A model generated the notes under the pieces. It was not told the DNA's origin, ran no database searches, and saw only the letters and a list, made by a program, of their open reading frames with translations. The translations under genes and the position numbers were made by a program. A stretch of DNA of 43,667 bases from positions 1 to 43,667 of the forward strand of contig JBLWGC010000206.1 of assembly GCA_048772705.1 (NCBI GenBank), given 5' to 3'. Source of the stretch: Leidyana gryllorum EB-2025a. Taxonomy: Eukaryota; Apicomplexa. Positions 35,565-43,444 of this stretch are shown here, in pieces (the first letter of the stretch is position 1; every line of letters starts with the position of its first letter).

Positions 35565-35644
35565 TCCGGTGGGACGGAATCGAACCGCCGACTATCTGAT
35601 GCCAGCACTACAGTCAGATGCTCTTCCAACTGAGCTACCCCCGG
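35565..35644 (-). tRNA. tRNA-Tyr-GTA: tRNA-Tyr (GTA) with 7-nt intron
   Basis: Intron TGCTGGC; one D-loop change (GGAAGAGC). Confidence 0.92.
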
Positions 35645-35654
35645 CCGTCCAACT

Positions 35655-35744
35655 GCTCCGGGGTTAAAAAGGCTCAACCCCAGATCCTCGCCCTTTCGGA
35701 CTGCGGTCTGACCACAGCGCCTTAGACAACTCGGCCATCTTGCC
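35655..35744 (-). pseudogene. tRNA-Leu (CAG) with foreign 3' part
   Basis: Loop GTCAGAC; same chimeric 3' block, with TTTTTAACCCC in place of TTCGAACCCC. Confidence 0.68.
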
Positions 35745-35835
35745 ACAGTGTTGTTGGTTAATCGCTCCACGCGTTTTTTGTCCGTGAGCCAAAATAGAAA
35801 GACTTCTGGGATTGGAGGCCGGCGTGTTCAGAGCG

Positions 35836-35907
35836 TCCGAGATAGTATAGTGGTTAGTATTTCCGCCTGTCACGCGGAAGACCCGGGTTCGATTCCCGGT
35901 CTCGGAG
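35836..35907 (+). tRNA. tRNA-Asp-GTC: tRNA-Asp (GTC)
   Basis: Canonical, all stems perfect. Confidence 0.96.
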
Positions 35908-36044
35908 CAGTTGCAGCCCCTCACAACTGCTGCAACTCAGATTTTGTCTCAGCTGGTCTGGACTCATCCGGGATTATACGAGTGGGAGCCGCGTATGGTA
36001 GCCGACCTTGGAGAGACGTGGCATTCAGTCAACAACTATCAGAC

Positions 36045-36116
36045 GGGCTCTTCTGGGAATCGAACAGGGGCCTTCTTCCACCCGAAAGAAGAATCATACC
36101 ACAAGACCAAACAGCC
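36045..36116 (-). tRNA. tRNA-Pro-CGG: tRNA-Pro (CGG), T-arm damaged
   Basis: Loop TTCGGGT on CTTTC/GGAAG; the T-stem 5' strand is CCCCTG and does not pair well. Confidence 0.6.
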
Positions 36117-36173
36117 GGTCGTGCAAACCGCTGAGGACACTTGAGATAGTGACACCAAACGTCACAACGTCTC

Positions 36174-36246
36174 TGCCTCGGCCGTGGATCGAACACGGGA
36201 CTTCCAGATCTTCAGTCTGGCGCTTTCCCAACTGAGCTACCGAGGC
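36174..36246 (-). tRNA. tRNA-Phe-GAA: tRNA-Phe (GAA)
   Basis: Canonical; A-box has one change (GGGAAAGC). Confidence 0.94.
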
Positions 36247-36334
36247 GGTAGGTAGTCACGGAAGGCGATGAAAATAAGCACTCACCGCGGCGGTATGTGG
36301 GGCCACTCCTCGCCGCATGGCGAAATCGACAGTA

Positions 36335-36373
36335 GCCAACTTGCCCGAGTGGGGAAGGGGGGTAGATTGGAAT
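36335..36373 (+). pseudogene. tRNA-Ser 5' fragment
   Basis: GCCAACTTGCCCGAGTGGGG to GGTAGATTGGAAT, then fused to spacer inside the anticodon arm. Confidence 0.6.
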
Positions 36374-36414
36374 TCATGCGTAAGTTGGTGTCTGACCCCT
36401 CCAATCACATCGCA

Positions 36415-36460
36415 CGACAACTGCTGGATCTGCACCAGCGCGGCCCAGGCCCAGTTGAAT
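36415..36460 (-). pseudogene. tRNA-Ser 3' fragment
   Basis: 3' acceptor, T-arm (loop TGCAGAT) and variable arm; meets the 5' fragment tail to tail across about 40 bp of spacer. Confidence 0.6.
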
Positions 36461-36510
36461 TTTGTGGTGGAAATGATGGCTTTGGTACCCACCAGCCTCA
36501 CTTGAAGATT

Positions 36511-36583
36511 GTCCGGGTCGTCTAGGTGCTTACAACAGCAAGTTGTGGCCGTGCATACCCAGGCCCGAATCCTGGCTTGGATA
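36511..36583 (+). tRNA. tRNA-His-GTG: tRNA-His (GTG)
   Basis: Same 73-nt form as 22179-22251, loop TTGTGGC. Confidence 0.8.
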
Positions 36584-36704
36584 GTATGTCCCCGATGTCT
36601 CGAACGGGAGATGTGGGTGAAGTCTGCCCAGACCCACCATCGGGCGTAGCTGCCCATGTCCTGTCTCGATCGCTACACACTCCCATTTGACGGCTCCGCT
36701 AGTC

Positions 36705-36777
36705 GGCGCTATGGCCTAATGGATATGGCATCGGTCTACGGAACCGGGGATTCTGGGTTCGAGTCCCAGTAGCGTCT
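36705..36777 (+). tRNA. tRNA-Arg-ACG: tRNA-Arg (ACG)
   Basis: Canonical, loop CTACGGA. Confidence 0.95.
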
Positions 36778-36815
36778 GGGCGAATTGCAGCCTGTTGCGT
36801 CAACAACTATCAGAC

Positions 36816-36887
36816 GGGCTGTTCTGGGAATCGAACCCACGACTCCTTCCACCCAAAGGAAGAATCATACCACTAGACCAATCAGCC
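36816..36887 (-). tRNA. tRNA-Pro-TGG: tRNA-Pro (TGG)
   Basis: Loop TTTGGGT; acceptor GGCTGAT/AACAGCC has one mismatch. Confidence 0.88.
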
Positions 36888-36975
36888 GCCTCTCGGTCGT
36901 GAAACCCGCTGAATACAGTCGAGAGAGTGGTCATAGGGTGTTGAGAACAAAAAAATGCGATGGGGTCTGCACAAC

Positions 36976-37048
36976 GGGCGACTAGCTCAAATGGTAGAGC
37001 GCTCGCTTAGCATGCGAGAGGTACTGGGATCGATGCCCAGGTCGTCCA
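36976..37048 (+). tRNA. tRNA-Ala-AGC: tRNA-Ala (AGC)
   Basis: Canonical with G3:U70, loop TTAGCAT. Confidence 0.96.
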
Positions 37049-37060
37049 AACTTCGTAGTC

Positions 37061-37121
37061 TGCAATTGCCGGTATTTAAATACATATTTACGACCTTGGA
37101 AGGGTCCAAGAGCACAAGTGC
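37061..37121 (-). pseudogene. Gly (TCC) relic
   Basis: Stem and loop CTTCCAA kept (CCTTCCAAGGTCG), D-loop shortened, T-arm replaced by A/T-rich sequence. Confidence 0.62.
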
Positions 37122-37149
37122 CGTCTAGAGAGTACGGTGCCGCAGCACC

Positions 37150-37222
37150 CGGTCCTGGCAGGTTTCGAACCTGTGACTTTGTGGTTAACAGCCACACGCT
37201 CTGCCGACTGAGCTACAAGACC
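37150..37222 (-). tRNA. tRNA-Asn-GTT: tRNA-Asn (GTT)
   Basis: Canonical, loop CTGTTAA. Confidence 0.95.
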
Positions 37223-37238
37223 CAGTGAAGTCTCACTA

Positions 37239-37311
37239 GGGAGTGTAGCGCAGTCGGTAGCGCGTAGGTCTCATAATCTTGAAGTCGAGAGTTCGATCCT
37301 CTCCACTCCCA
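37239..37311 (+). tRNA. tRNA-Met-CAT: tRNA-Met elongator (CAT)
   Basis: Canonical, loop CTCATAA; starts only 16 nt after the divergent Asn. Confidence 0.94.
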
Positions 37312-37355
37312 CGGTCGGAATCGGAACCGCCGACAAACTCATCATGCTATCATTT

Positions 37356-37426
37356 TGCATCCGTCGGGAATCCCACACGGGTTATCTCGATGGCAGTGAG
37401 CGACTCTTCCACTAGACCACAGATGC
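37356..37426 (-). pseudogene. tRNA-Gly (GCC) relic
   Basis: Loop CTGCCAT; anticodon stem and B-box (GTGTGGGATTCCC) damaged; relative of 27951-28018. Confidence 0.6.
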
Positions 37427-37492
37427 AGAACACAATCTTGTGAATCTTGTACGTGGTGACAGCCATTCCTTATAAGCCTATCGATGCATCAA

Positions 37493-37564
37493 AGCCTTCT
37501 GCCGGAATCGAACCGGCGACTTCTCGCTTACGAAGCGAACGCTCTGCCCCTAAGCTAAGAAGGC
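37493..37564 (-). tRNA. tRNA-Thr-CGT: tRNA-Thr (CGT)
   Basis: Canonical, loop TTCGTAA. Confidence 0.95.
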
Positions 37565-37590
37565 AACTTAGCCCTGAGGCACCCACAGGG

Positions 37591-37652
37591 GGCTGTTTGG
37601 TCTAGTTATATGATTCTTTCTTCGGCTGGAAGAAGTCCTGGGTTCAATGCCA
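37591..37652 (+). pseudogene. tRNA-Pro (CGG), 3' end missing
   Basis: Loop TTCGGCT; T-arm cut and joined to the CACGTCTCTCC spacer. Complements the truncation at 6553. Confidence 0.7.
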
Positions 37653-37763
37653 CGTCTCTCCAAGGTCGGCTACTATACGCGGCTCCCACTCGTACAATCC
37701 CGAATGAAGTCCAGACCAGCTGAGACAAAATCTGAGTTGCACCAGTTGTGAGGGCTGGAACTG

Positions 37764-37835
37764 CTCCGAGACCGGGAATCGAACCCGGGTCTTCCGCGTG
37801 ACAGGCGGAAATACTAACCACTATACTATCTCGGA
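37764..37835 (-). tRNA. tRNA-Asp-GTC: tRNA-Asp (GTC)
   Basis: Loop CTGTCAC; T-arm CCGGG/CCCGG; upstream spacer identical to 1-83. Confidence 0.93.
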
Positions 37836-37914
37836 CGCTAGTAAACACGCCGGCCTCCAACCCCAGAACTCCTCGCATTTTGAGATTTCACGGACAGGAA
37901 ACGGGTAACACTTC

Positions 37915-37966
37915 GGCAAGATGGCCGAGTGCTGTGTGCAAGTCGCCGTCCGAAAATGCGGGGGGA
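37915..37966 (+). pseudogene. tRNA-Leu relic, D-arm deleted
   Basis: GGCAAGATGGCCGAGTG then loop TGCAAGT (CAA-like); no T-arm. Confidence 0.6.
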
Positions 37967-37997
37967 TGATCGCAACCATGTTTAGGCTAATGACTGA

Positions 37998-38069
37998 AGC
38001 CTTCTGCCGGAATCGAACCAGCGACCTTTCGCTTACAAAGCGAATGCTCTGCCCCTAAGCTAAGGAGGC
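37998..38069 (-). tRNA. tRNA-Thr-TGT: tRNA-Thr (TGT)
   Basis: Loop TTTGTAA (TGT, reads ACA); acceptor GCCTCCT/AGAAGGC with one mismatch. Single TGT copy. Confidence 0.9.
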
Positions 38070-38133
38070 ATTCCCTGTCTCGACCCATATGAGTTTTTGA
38101 TGCTGGGAATTGCATCATTTCCACCACATCGCA

Positions 38134-38214
38134 CGACAACTGCTGGATTTGAACCAGCGCGGACCAGGCCCAATAGATTTCGAGTCTACCCCCTAACCAC
38201 TCGGGCAAGTTGCC
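38134..38214 (-). tRNA. tRNA-Ser-CGA: tRNA-Ser (CGA)
   Basis: Loop CTCGAAA; one base short in the D-loop (GGTTAGGGGG). Confidence 0.85.
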
Positions 38215-38269
38215 ACCTGTCGAACTCGGCATTTTGCGGCCAGTGGCTTCGCATACAATTCAGCACTCC

Positions 38270-38336
38270 TCGCGCCCCCCGAACCCCCGGTTCTCCCATC
38301 AAAAGTCTTGCGCTCCACCGACGGAGTTGGGGCGGC
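38270..38336 (-). pseudogene. Lys-derived relic family
   Basis: GCCGCCCCAACTCCGTCGGTGGAGC, CAAGACTTTTGATGGGAG. Confidence 0.62.
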
Positions 38337-38517
38337 AAGGAAGCTCGCCCTGTACCCGGTGAAGGCCCGGCGAAGGCCCAAGATTCCACGATCAATACAA
38401 ATGGAATTGGTTACTAAGTCCGAATCTGTATCAGAGATCCACTCACTTGATCACGCCGACATACCATTATTTCCAAGACGGTACGGCTCTCGGCCGAAGC
38501 CCCAACTCAACCACTCG

Positions 38518-38590
38518 TCCACTGTAGTCTAAGTGGCTAGGATATGCGGCTCTCACCCGCACGATCCGGGTTCAAGTCCCGGCAGTGGAG
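38518..38590 (+). tRNA. tRNA-Glu-CTC: tRNA-Glu (CTC)
   Basis: Canonical except discriminator G instead of A. Confidence 0.92.
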
Positions 38591-38642
38591 AGTGTGCTTG
38601 CAGGCAACAGTTCCATTCTTACTTCCAGGGGATATAGATCCA

Positions 38643-38715
38643 CACCGCCCGCGGGGCTCGAACCCGCGACTGCAAGATTAAGAGTCTTGCGCTCTACCGA
38701 CTGAGCTAGGGCGGC
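38643..38715 (-). tRNA. tRNA-Lys-CTT: tRNA-Lys (CTT)
   Basis: Canonical, loop CTCTTAA. Confidence 0.95.
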
Positions 38716-38835
38716 AGGAAAGCAAGGACACAAAACCCGATAGCCTGACATCTAAAGTGGCTTTGGTACCCACCAGCCTCACATAGTGAGACGAGTCTCT
38801 CGACTGTACCCAGCGGGTTGAACCACCGACAAGGT

Positions 38836-38907
38836 GGCTGTTTGGTCTAGTGGTATGATTCTTCCTTCGGGTGGAAGAAGTCCTGGGTTCGATTCCCAGA
38901 ACAGCCC
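38836..38907 (+). tRNA. tRNA-Pro-CGG: tRNA-Pro (CGG)
   Basis: Canonical, loop TTCGGGT on CTTCC/GGAAG. Confidence 0.96.
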
Positions 38908-39008
38908 GTCTGATAGTTGTTGACGCAACACGGCACTCGACCCATCCCGAACAGCTAAGACAGGATCTGAGTTGTTGACTCAACAGGCTGCAACCCGGCC
39001 ATTCGCCC

Positions 39009-39081
39009 AGACGCCAGTGGGACTCGAACCCAGAATCCCCGGTTCCGTAGACCGATGCCATATCCATTAGGCCATAGCGCC
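39009..39081 (-). tRNA. tRNA-Arg-ACG: tRNA-Arg (ACG)
   Basis: Loop CTACGGA; 3' acceptor TGGCGTC has two changes. Confidence 0.87.
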
Positions 39082-39202
39082 GACTAACGGAGCCGTCAAA
39101 TGGAAGTGTGTAGCGATCAAGAGAGGACATGGGCAGCTACGCCCGATCGTGGGTTTGGACAGACTTCACCTACATCTCCCATTCGAGACAACGGGGACAT
39201 AC

Positions 39203-39259
39203 TATCCAAGCCAGGATTCGGGCCACAACTTGCTGTTGTAAGCACTAGACGACCCGGAC
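39203..39259 (-). pseudogene. tRNA-His, internal deletion
   Basis: About 15 nt from anticodon stem to T-arm are missing compared with 17392-17463. Confidence 0.72.
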
Positions 39260-39337
39260 AATCCAATCTTCAAGTGAGGCTGGTGGGTACCAAAACTTTA
39301 GATGTCAGGCTATCGGGTTTTGTGTCCTTGCTTTCCT

Positions 39338-39410
39338 GCCGCCCTAGCTCAGTCGGTAGAGCGCAAGACTCTTAATCTTGCAGTCGCGGGTTCGAGCCCC
39401 GCGGGCGGTG
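39338..39410 (+). tRNA. tRNA-Lys-CTT: tRNA-Lys (CTT)
   Basis: Canonical, loop CTCTTAA. Confidence 0.95.
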
Positions 39411-39470
39411 TGGATCTATATCCCTGGATGTAAGAATGGAACCGTTGCCTACAAGCACACTCTGCTGGAT

Positions 39471-39543
39471 TTCCGCTGCCGGGACTTGAACCCGGATCGT
39501 GCGGGTGAAAGCCGCATATTCTAGCCATTTCGACTATTGTGGA
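39471..39543 (-). tRNA. tRNA-Glu-TTC: tRNA-Glu (TTC), acceptor weakened
   Basis: Loop CTTTCAC, T-arm good; acceptor TCCACAA/CAGCGGA has mismatches, D-loop changed. Confidence 0.65.
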
Positions 39544-39629
39544 CGAGTCACAACAGTTGCACTGACGAATGAGGCGCCAGAGAACTGTGAGTCGGTCTCA
39601 GATGGGAAGTTCACCTAGGTTTGGCGGGT

Positions 39630-39689
39630 GGGCGGCTATCTCAAGTGGTAGAGCGGTGACTTGGCACGCGAGAGGTCAGTTTAGACACC
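39630..39689 (+). pseudogene. Ala-derived relic (TGAC stem type, GGC)
   Basis: Mirror of 12666-12725; loop TTGGCAC. Confidence 0.6.
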
Positions 39690-39761
39690 TATCAATGCCG
39701 CAGGACAGGCTGAACATGGGGGCATTTGGTCACTCCTCGCGGCATGTCGAATTCGACAGGT

Positions 39762-39843
39762 GGCAACTGGCCCGAGTGGTTAAGGGGGTAGACTTGAAAT
39801 CTACTGGGCCTGGCCCGGGCTGGTTCAAATCCAGCAGTTGTCG
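39762..39843 (+). tRNA. tRNA-Ser-TGA: tRNA-Ser (TGA)
   Basis: Loop CTTGAAA; A-box TGGCCCGAGTGG; canonical T-arm. Confidence 0.93.
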
Positions 39844-39920
39844 TTCGATGTGATTGGAGGGGCAGACAACAAGCCTGAAACCCCAGAATGGTGCCTCAAT
39901 CAACCATCTGCCATCTTCTC

Positions 39921-39990
39921 TGCATCTGCGGGAATCGAACCTGGGTCGTCTAGGCGGCAACGACACAGTCTACCACTAAACCACAGATGC
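39921..39990 (-). tRNA. tRNA-Gly-GCC: tRNA-Gly (GCC), degenerate
   Basis: Mirror of 12360-12429; loop TTGCCGC, weak anticodon stem, 70 nt. Confidence 0.5.
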
Positions 39991-40140
39991 GTGACACCTC
40001 CATTCCTGAATACAGAACGAAGGGTCTTAACTACTCCAGGCCGTCCAACTTAGGCCGGTACAGGCCGGTACATATGAACCAGGCTCATCGGATACGCGTT
40101 TCCAGAGACACACGCCCCTTCGGCAGTCCGGAAGCTCCGT

Positions 40141-40206
40141 GCAGCCATCTAGCAGTCACGACGTCTGCTTAACACGCAGAAAGTCCCGAGTTCAATCCTC
40201 GGTGGC
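40141..40206 (+). pseudogene. tRNA-Val (AAC), D-arm and 3' end damaged
   Basis: Mirror of 12150-12219; loop TTAACAC, A-box shortened, 3' acceptor cut. Confidence 0.65.
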
Positions 40207-40230
40207 AATCTAGAGCGGAAGACTATCTAT

Positions 40231-40302
40231 CTCCGAGACCGGGAATCGAATCCGGGTCTTCCGCGTGACAGGCGGGAATACTAACCACCATACTATCTCG
40301 GT
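40231..40302 (-). tRNA. tRNA-Asp-GTC: tRNA-Asp (GTC)
   Basis: Loop CTGTCAC; position 1 is A, with a wobble in the anticodon stem. Confidence 0.88.
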
Positions 40303-40397
40303 GGCTCACAAACACACCGGCCTTCAACCCCAAAAGCCCTCCCTTCTCGAGACTTCACGAACAGAAAACGTGTAAAGTGGCGAGCCAAGAACACTCC

Positions 40398-40439
40398 GGC
40401 AAGATGGCCGAGTGGTGGGTTCGAATGCCACTCTTGTCA
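40398..40439 (+). pseudogene. tRNA-Leu, 38 nt central deletion
   Basis: Acceptor, start of D-arm, T-arm and 3' acceptor are joined directly; GTGG occurs at the junction and may have guided the deletion. Confidence 0.78.
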
Positions 40440-40499
40440 GCCGTTGTATCGGCACTCGGTCAGCCACTGGATGCAGAAGGTTTTCCATGTAGAGCGGAT

Positions 40500-40572
40500 G
40501 GGCCGCTAGCTCAGATGGTAGAGCGCTCGCTTTGCATGCGAGAGGTACTGGGATCGATACCCAGGTCGTCCA
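40500..40572 (+). tRNA. tRNA-Ala-TGC: tRNA-Ala (TGC)
   Basis: Loop TTTGCAT; acceptor GGGCCGC/GTCGTCC has mismatches but G3:U70 is kept. Confidence 0.87.
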
Positions 40573-40581
40573 AACTTAGTA

Positions 40582-40637
40582 GGGCGGCACCTGCTGGTAG
40601 TTAAATACAGAGTTGCACCTCTAAGAGGGCGTGGCAT
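40582..40637 (-). pseudogene. Gly (TCC)-family fossil
   Basis: Mirror of 11654-11708. Confidence 0.35.
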
Positions 40638-40647
40638 ATCGCAGCTC

Positions 40648-40720
40648 CGGTACTGCTAGGCTTCGAAACTGCGACTTTGTGGTAAACAGCTACACGCTTT
40701 GCCGGCTGAGCTACAAGACC
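40648..40720 (-). tRNA. tRNA-Asn-GTT: tRNA-Asn (GTT), degenerate
   Basis: Loop CTGTTTA; acceptor 5' GGTCTTG, 3' CAGTACC; some mismatches, but better than its mirror at 11570. Confidence 0.6.
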
Positions 40721-40731
40721 CAGTTGCAATG

Positions 40732-40774
40732 TTCTTTTAAGCGAGGAAAAATCATACCTTCAGACCAAACAGCC
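40732..40774 (-). pseudogene. tRNA-Pro 5' fragment
   Basis: Mirror of 11516-11559. Confidence 0.65.
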
Positions 40775-40861
40775 TCCTGGTCGGCCTGCCCCGCTAGGGC
40801 ACTCATAGGTGTCAAATGCTGGAGTACTCGGCGGTCGCGTTCGGCTGTCATTGGGTTGATT

Positions 40862-40935
40862 TGCTCCCCGGGGGGATCGAACCCTCGACCTTCGGCACAT
40901 AAGGCCGATGCTCTAACCAGCTGAGCTAGGGGAGC
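40862..40935 (-). tRNA. tRNA-Ile-TAT: tRNA-Ile (TAT)
   Basis: 74-nt tRNA; acceptor GCTCCCC/GGGGAGC, discriminator A; A-box TAGCTCAGCTGGTTAGAGC; loop CTTATGT (TAT, reads AUA) on TCGGC/GCCGA; T-arm GAGGG/CCCCC. All stems good, no intron. Single copy, absent from the partner arm at 11.2-12.7 kb. Confidence 0.95.
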
Positions 40936-41079
40936 GATCACCGCCGTTCCACCGCGTAACTCACATTCGATTCTATCTCAGGGGGTTGTTACATCAAGTG
41001 TCAGAATGCCCCGGCCTCGTGCCGACCAAGCTTGTCAGCGTCTCTGCTAATTTGCCACGGCGGTTTGAGGCGTGCCTCC

Positions 41080-41150
41080 TGCGTCTGTCGGGAATCGAAC
41101 CTGGGTCGTCTCGGTGGCAACGACACATTCTACCACAAGACCACAGATGC
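41080..41150 (-). tRNA. tRNA-Gly-GCC: tRNA-Gly (GCC)
   Basis: Loop TTGCCAC; acceptor GCATCTG/CAGACGC, one mismatch; mirror of 11372-11442. Confidence 0.75.
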
Positions 41151-41246
41151 ACAACTCGTTGTTGTTTAAGCTCGTGCACAATACCGGCCGTTTTGCTTCA
41201 GAAGAGAAGACAGAATCGAGTTGAGCGAGTATGACGGGTAGTTTGT

Positions 41247-41318
41247 GGGTACGTAGCTCAGTGGTAGAGCAGCTGACTGCAGATCAGCAAGTCCGTGGTT
41301 CAACTCCGCGCGTGCCCT
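41247..41318 (+). tRNA. tRNA-Cys-GCA: tRNA-Cys (GCA)
   Basis: Loop CTGCAGA, T-loop TTCAACT, discriminator T; better than its mirror at 11204. Confidence 0.92.
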
Positions 41319-41386
41319 GAAGATGGTTTGGAACGATCGGAGATGTTGGACCACAAGACAATGAGTCTGGAGCGGGGGATGATTTT

Positions 41387-41440
41387 GGGCCTATGGCGGA
41401 ACGTAGCGCTTCTGACTCCTGCTTAGAAAATTGGGTGCTG
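41387..41440 (+). pseudogene. tRNA-Trp fossil
   Basis: GGGCCTATGGCGGAACGTAGCGC then CTGACTCCTGCTTAG; cut before the T-arm. Confidence 0.6.
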
Positions 41441-41527
41441 TCCGCCAGTGTCTAAATGGCTCTGATGTTTGATTCCAGCTCTGGGGGATCCAGCATCCGG
41501 GTCGGTGCCATCTGTCGTTGCAGAAGT

Positions 41528-41601
41528 GGTCGCGTAGCTCAGTCGGTTAGAGCGTGAGCCTAATAAGCTCAAGGTCCCCGGTTCGAGCCCGGGCGTGACC
41601 A
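41528..41601 (+). tRNA. tRNA-Ile-AAT: tRNA-Ile (AAT)
   Basis: Canonical; 3' acceptor CGTGACC pairs fully with GGTCGCG by one wobble. Confidence 0.95.
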
Positions 41602-41701
41602 AGTGAGGGGATCTCTGCTAAAGAGTCGCCCCGGACGCGAGGAAGCCACAGCATTCTTCGACTAATACGAAAGGAACTAGTTACTGAGTCCGAGCTTCCC
41701 T

Positions 41702-41770
41702 GCCGCGCCAGCTCCGTCGATAGACCCCTAGACTTTCAATGGGGAGACCGCGGCTTCGGGCAGCGCGAGC
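41702..41770 (+). pseudogene. Lys-derived relic family
   Basis: GCCGCGCCAGCTCCGTCGATAG, CTTTCAA-type loop; like 5630 and 20630, again downstream of Ile. Confidence 0.65.
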
Positions 41771-41836
41771 AGTCCGACTCAAGCTTGCTACATCGTATGT
41801 GAAGCCACAGGGCGCAAGATGACAAGTCCGACAGGT

Positions 41837-41917
41837 GGCAACTTGCCGGAGTGGTTAAGGGGTAGACTAGAAATCTACTGGGCCTGGGCCGCGCTGGTGC
41901 AGATCCAGCAGTTGTTG
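41837..41917 (+). tRNA. tRNA-Ser-AGA: tRNA-Ser (AGA), weak B-box
   Basis: Loop CTAGAAA; D-loop one nt short; T-loop TGCAGAT as in 24460; 3' AGTTGTT + G. Confidence 0.65.
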
Positions 41918-42021
41918 TGCGATGTGATTGGAGGGGTCAGACACCAACTTATGCATGAATTCTGTGGTGGACATGATGCTATTCCCAGCATCAAACCCTC
42001 ATATGGATCGAGAAAGGGAAT

Positions 42022-42093
42022 GCCTTCTTAGCTTAGGGGCAGAGCATTCGCTCAGTAAGCGAAAGGTCGCCGGTTTGATTCGGGCAGAAGGCT
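42022..42093 (+). tRNA. tRNA-Thr-AGT: tRNA-Thr (AGT)
   Basis: Loop TCAGTAA (C33 instead of U33); T-loop TTTGATT and T-stem GCCGG/CGGGC changes. Confidence 0.72.
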
Positions 42094-42141
42094 CTGCCTA
42101 CGAGCCAATCTATCCTACAACTATTCCCTTCTGCGCCCACT

Positions 42142-42212
42142 TAGCAGTGCGTCGTTTCGACCGACGGACCTTTGGGTAATCAGCCAACACTCTTCCACTG
42201 AGCTACAGTGCT
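42142..42212 (-). pseudogene. Initiator tRNA-Met body, loop reads GAT
   Basis: T-loop GTCGAAA, one base missing in the D-arm region; loop CTGATTA gives GAT (Ile-like); 5' acceptor AGCACTG no longer pairs. Confidence 0.6.
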
Positions 42213-42300
42213 CAGTCTGCAACATGGAAGAGGAGCCGAAACGCGTGCTGTGCCGACTGATTCCACAGTACTGGGGGCTGTACCGGGATGGTGGGTTGTC

Positions 42301-42372
42301 GGCTGTTTGGTCTAGTGGTATGATTCTTCCTTTGGGTGGAAGAAGTCCTGGGTTCGATTCCCAGAACAGCCC
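42301..42372 (+). tRNA. tRNA-Pro-TGG: tRNA-Pro (TGG)
   Basis: Canonical, loop TTTGGGT on CTTCC/GGAAG. Confidence 0.96.
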
Positions 42373-42560
42373 GTCTGTCAGTTGTTGACTCAATACGCCA
42401 CGTCTCTTCAAGGTTGTCTAAGATATGCTGCTCCGACAGCTGAGACAAGATTTGAGTTGTATATGCATGGAATCTTCGCCAGATTCATTCCAGTTGGCCC
42501 ATCAACGCTGTCTGCCAACACCATGAGGTTGAGTAGTACTTTGCCAATCACCACTCTACT

Positions 42561-42640
42561 TCCGGTGGGACGGAATCGAACCGCCGACTATCTGATGCCA
42601 GCACTACAGTCAGATGCTCTACCAACTGAGCTACCCCCGG
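42561..42640 (-). tRNA. tRNA-Tyr-GTA: tRNA-Tyr (GTA) with 7-nt intron
   Basis: Intron TGCTGGC, canonical body. Confidence 0.94.
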
Positions 42641-42650
42641 CCGTCCAACT

Positions 42651-42740
42651 GCTCCGGGGTTCAAAAGGCTCAACCCCAGATCCTCGTCCTTTCGGACTGC
42701 GGTCTGAGCACAGCGCCTTAGACAACTCGGCCATCTTGCC
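42651..42740 (-). pseudogene. tRNA-Leu (CAG) with foreign 3' part
   Basis: Loop CTCAGAC; same chimera as 6269, 11 nt from Tyr. Confidence 0.7.
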
Positions 42741-42831
42741 ACAGTGTTGTTGGTTCATCCCTCCACGCGTTTTTTGTCCGTGAGCCAAAATAGAAAGACT
42801 TCTGGGATTGGAGGCCGGCATGTTCAGAGCG

Positions 42832-42855
42832 TCCGAGATAGTATAGTGGTTAGTA
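42832..42855 (+). pseudogene. tRNA-Asp 5' fragment
   Basis: TCCGAGATAGTATAGTGGTT then fused to the Lys 3' spacer: the junction of repeats I and F. Confidence 0.7.
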
Positions 42856-42870
42856 AGGGAGATAGATCCA

Positions 42871-42943
42871 CACCGCCCGCGGGGCTCGAACTCGCGACTG
42901 CAAGATTGAAAGTCTTGCGCTCTACGGACTGAGCTAGGGCGGC
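42871..42943 (-). tRNA. Lys-type tRNA body with TTC anticodon
   Basis: Near-perfect Lys scaffold (GCCGCCC/GGGCGGT, G73, stem CAAGA/TCTTG), but loop CTTTCAA reads TTC (Glu). The partner copy at 14732 is TTT, so one T-to-C change explains it. One D-loop change (AGTCCGTAG) and one T-loop change. Confidence 0.75.
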
Positions 42944-43044
42944 AACGAAGCTCTAAACTGAGTTACACCCTATTTGCCGTTGGGTGGAGCCCTGGATCCG
43001 TTCGACAGGTGGAACAATGAGCTTCAGTAACTTCCGTTAACATT

Positions 43045-43116
43045 GCCTTCTTAGCTTAAGGGCAGAGCATTCGCTTAGTAAGCGAAAGGTCGCCGGTTCG
43101 ATTCCGGCAGAAGGCT
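43045..43116 (+). tRNA. tRNA-Thr-AGT: tRNA-Thr (AGT)
   Basis: Canonical, loop TTAGTAA; D-loop TTAAGGGC. Confidence 0.93.
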
Positions 43117-43165
43117 TTGCTCACGAGAGAATCTATTCTATAACTGTTTCCCTGCTCCGCACACT

Positions 43166-43236
43166 TAGCAGTGCGTCGTTTCGATCGACGGATTTTGGGT
43201 TACGAGCCCAACACTCTTCCACTGAGCTACACTGCT
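43166..43236 (-). tRNA. Initiator-Met-type body with CGT anticodon
   Basis: AGCAGTG/CACTGCT, ATCGAAA T-loop, stem TTGGG/CCCAA perfect, but loop CTCGTAA reads CGT (Thr) instead of CAT. One base is missing in the variable region. Partner copy at 15053 keeps CAT. Confidence 0.7.
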
Positions 43237-43373
43237 CAGTATGCAACATGGAAGAGGTAGCCGAAATGCGATTCTTGAGATTCTAGTATGCCCTGACTAC
43301 CCAAGTGTGCTAACGAGGTGGCTGTGTTGGTTCTGAGGGCAACTTGTCCCGTCGGGTCAACCCACGACCAAGA

Positions 43374-43444
43374 GGGCTCTTCTGGGAATCGAACCAGGAC
43401 TCCTTCCACCCTGAGGAGGGATCATAGCACTAGACCAAACAGCC
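43374..43444 (-). tRNA. tRNA-Pro-AGG: tRNA-Pro (AGG), one base short
   Basis: Loop TCAGGGT (C33), acceptor GGCTGTT/AAGAGCC with one mismatch, T-loop one nt short. Confidence 0.6.

Larger units (their letters stand above)
35545..35920. repeat. Direct repeat I, copy 1
   Basis: Tyr-Leu chimera-Asp segment repeated at 42540-42856 (offset 6996), where Asp is cut short. Confidence 0.9.
39625..41322. repeat. Inverted repeat E, right arm
   Basis: Partner of 11200-12730. The Ile-TAT gene at 40862 lies inside this arm only. Confidence 0.9.
42540..42856. repeat. Direct repeat I, copy 2
   Basis: Partner of 35545-35920; ends inside Asp where it meets the Lys block of repeat F. Confidence 0.9.
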
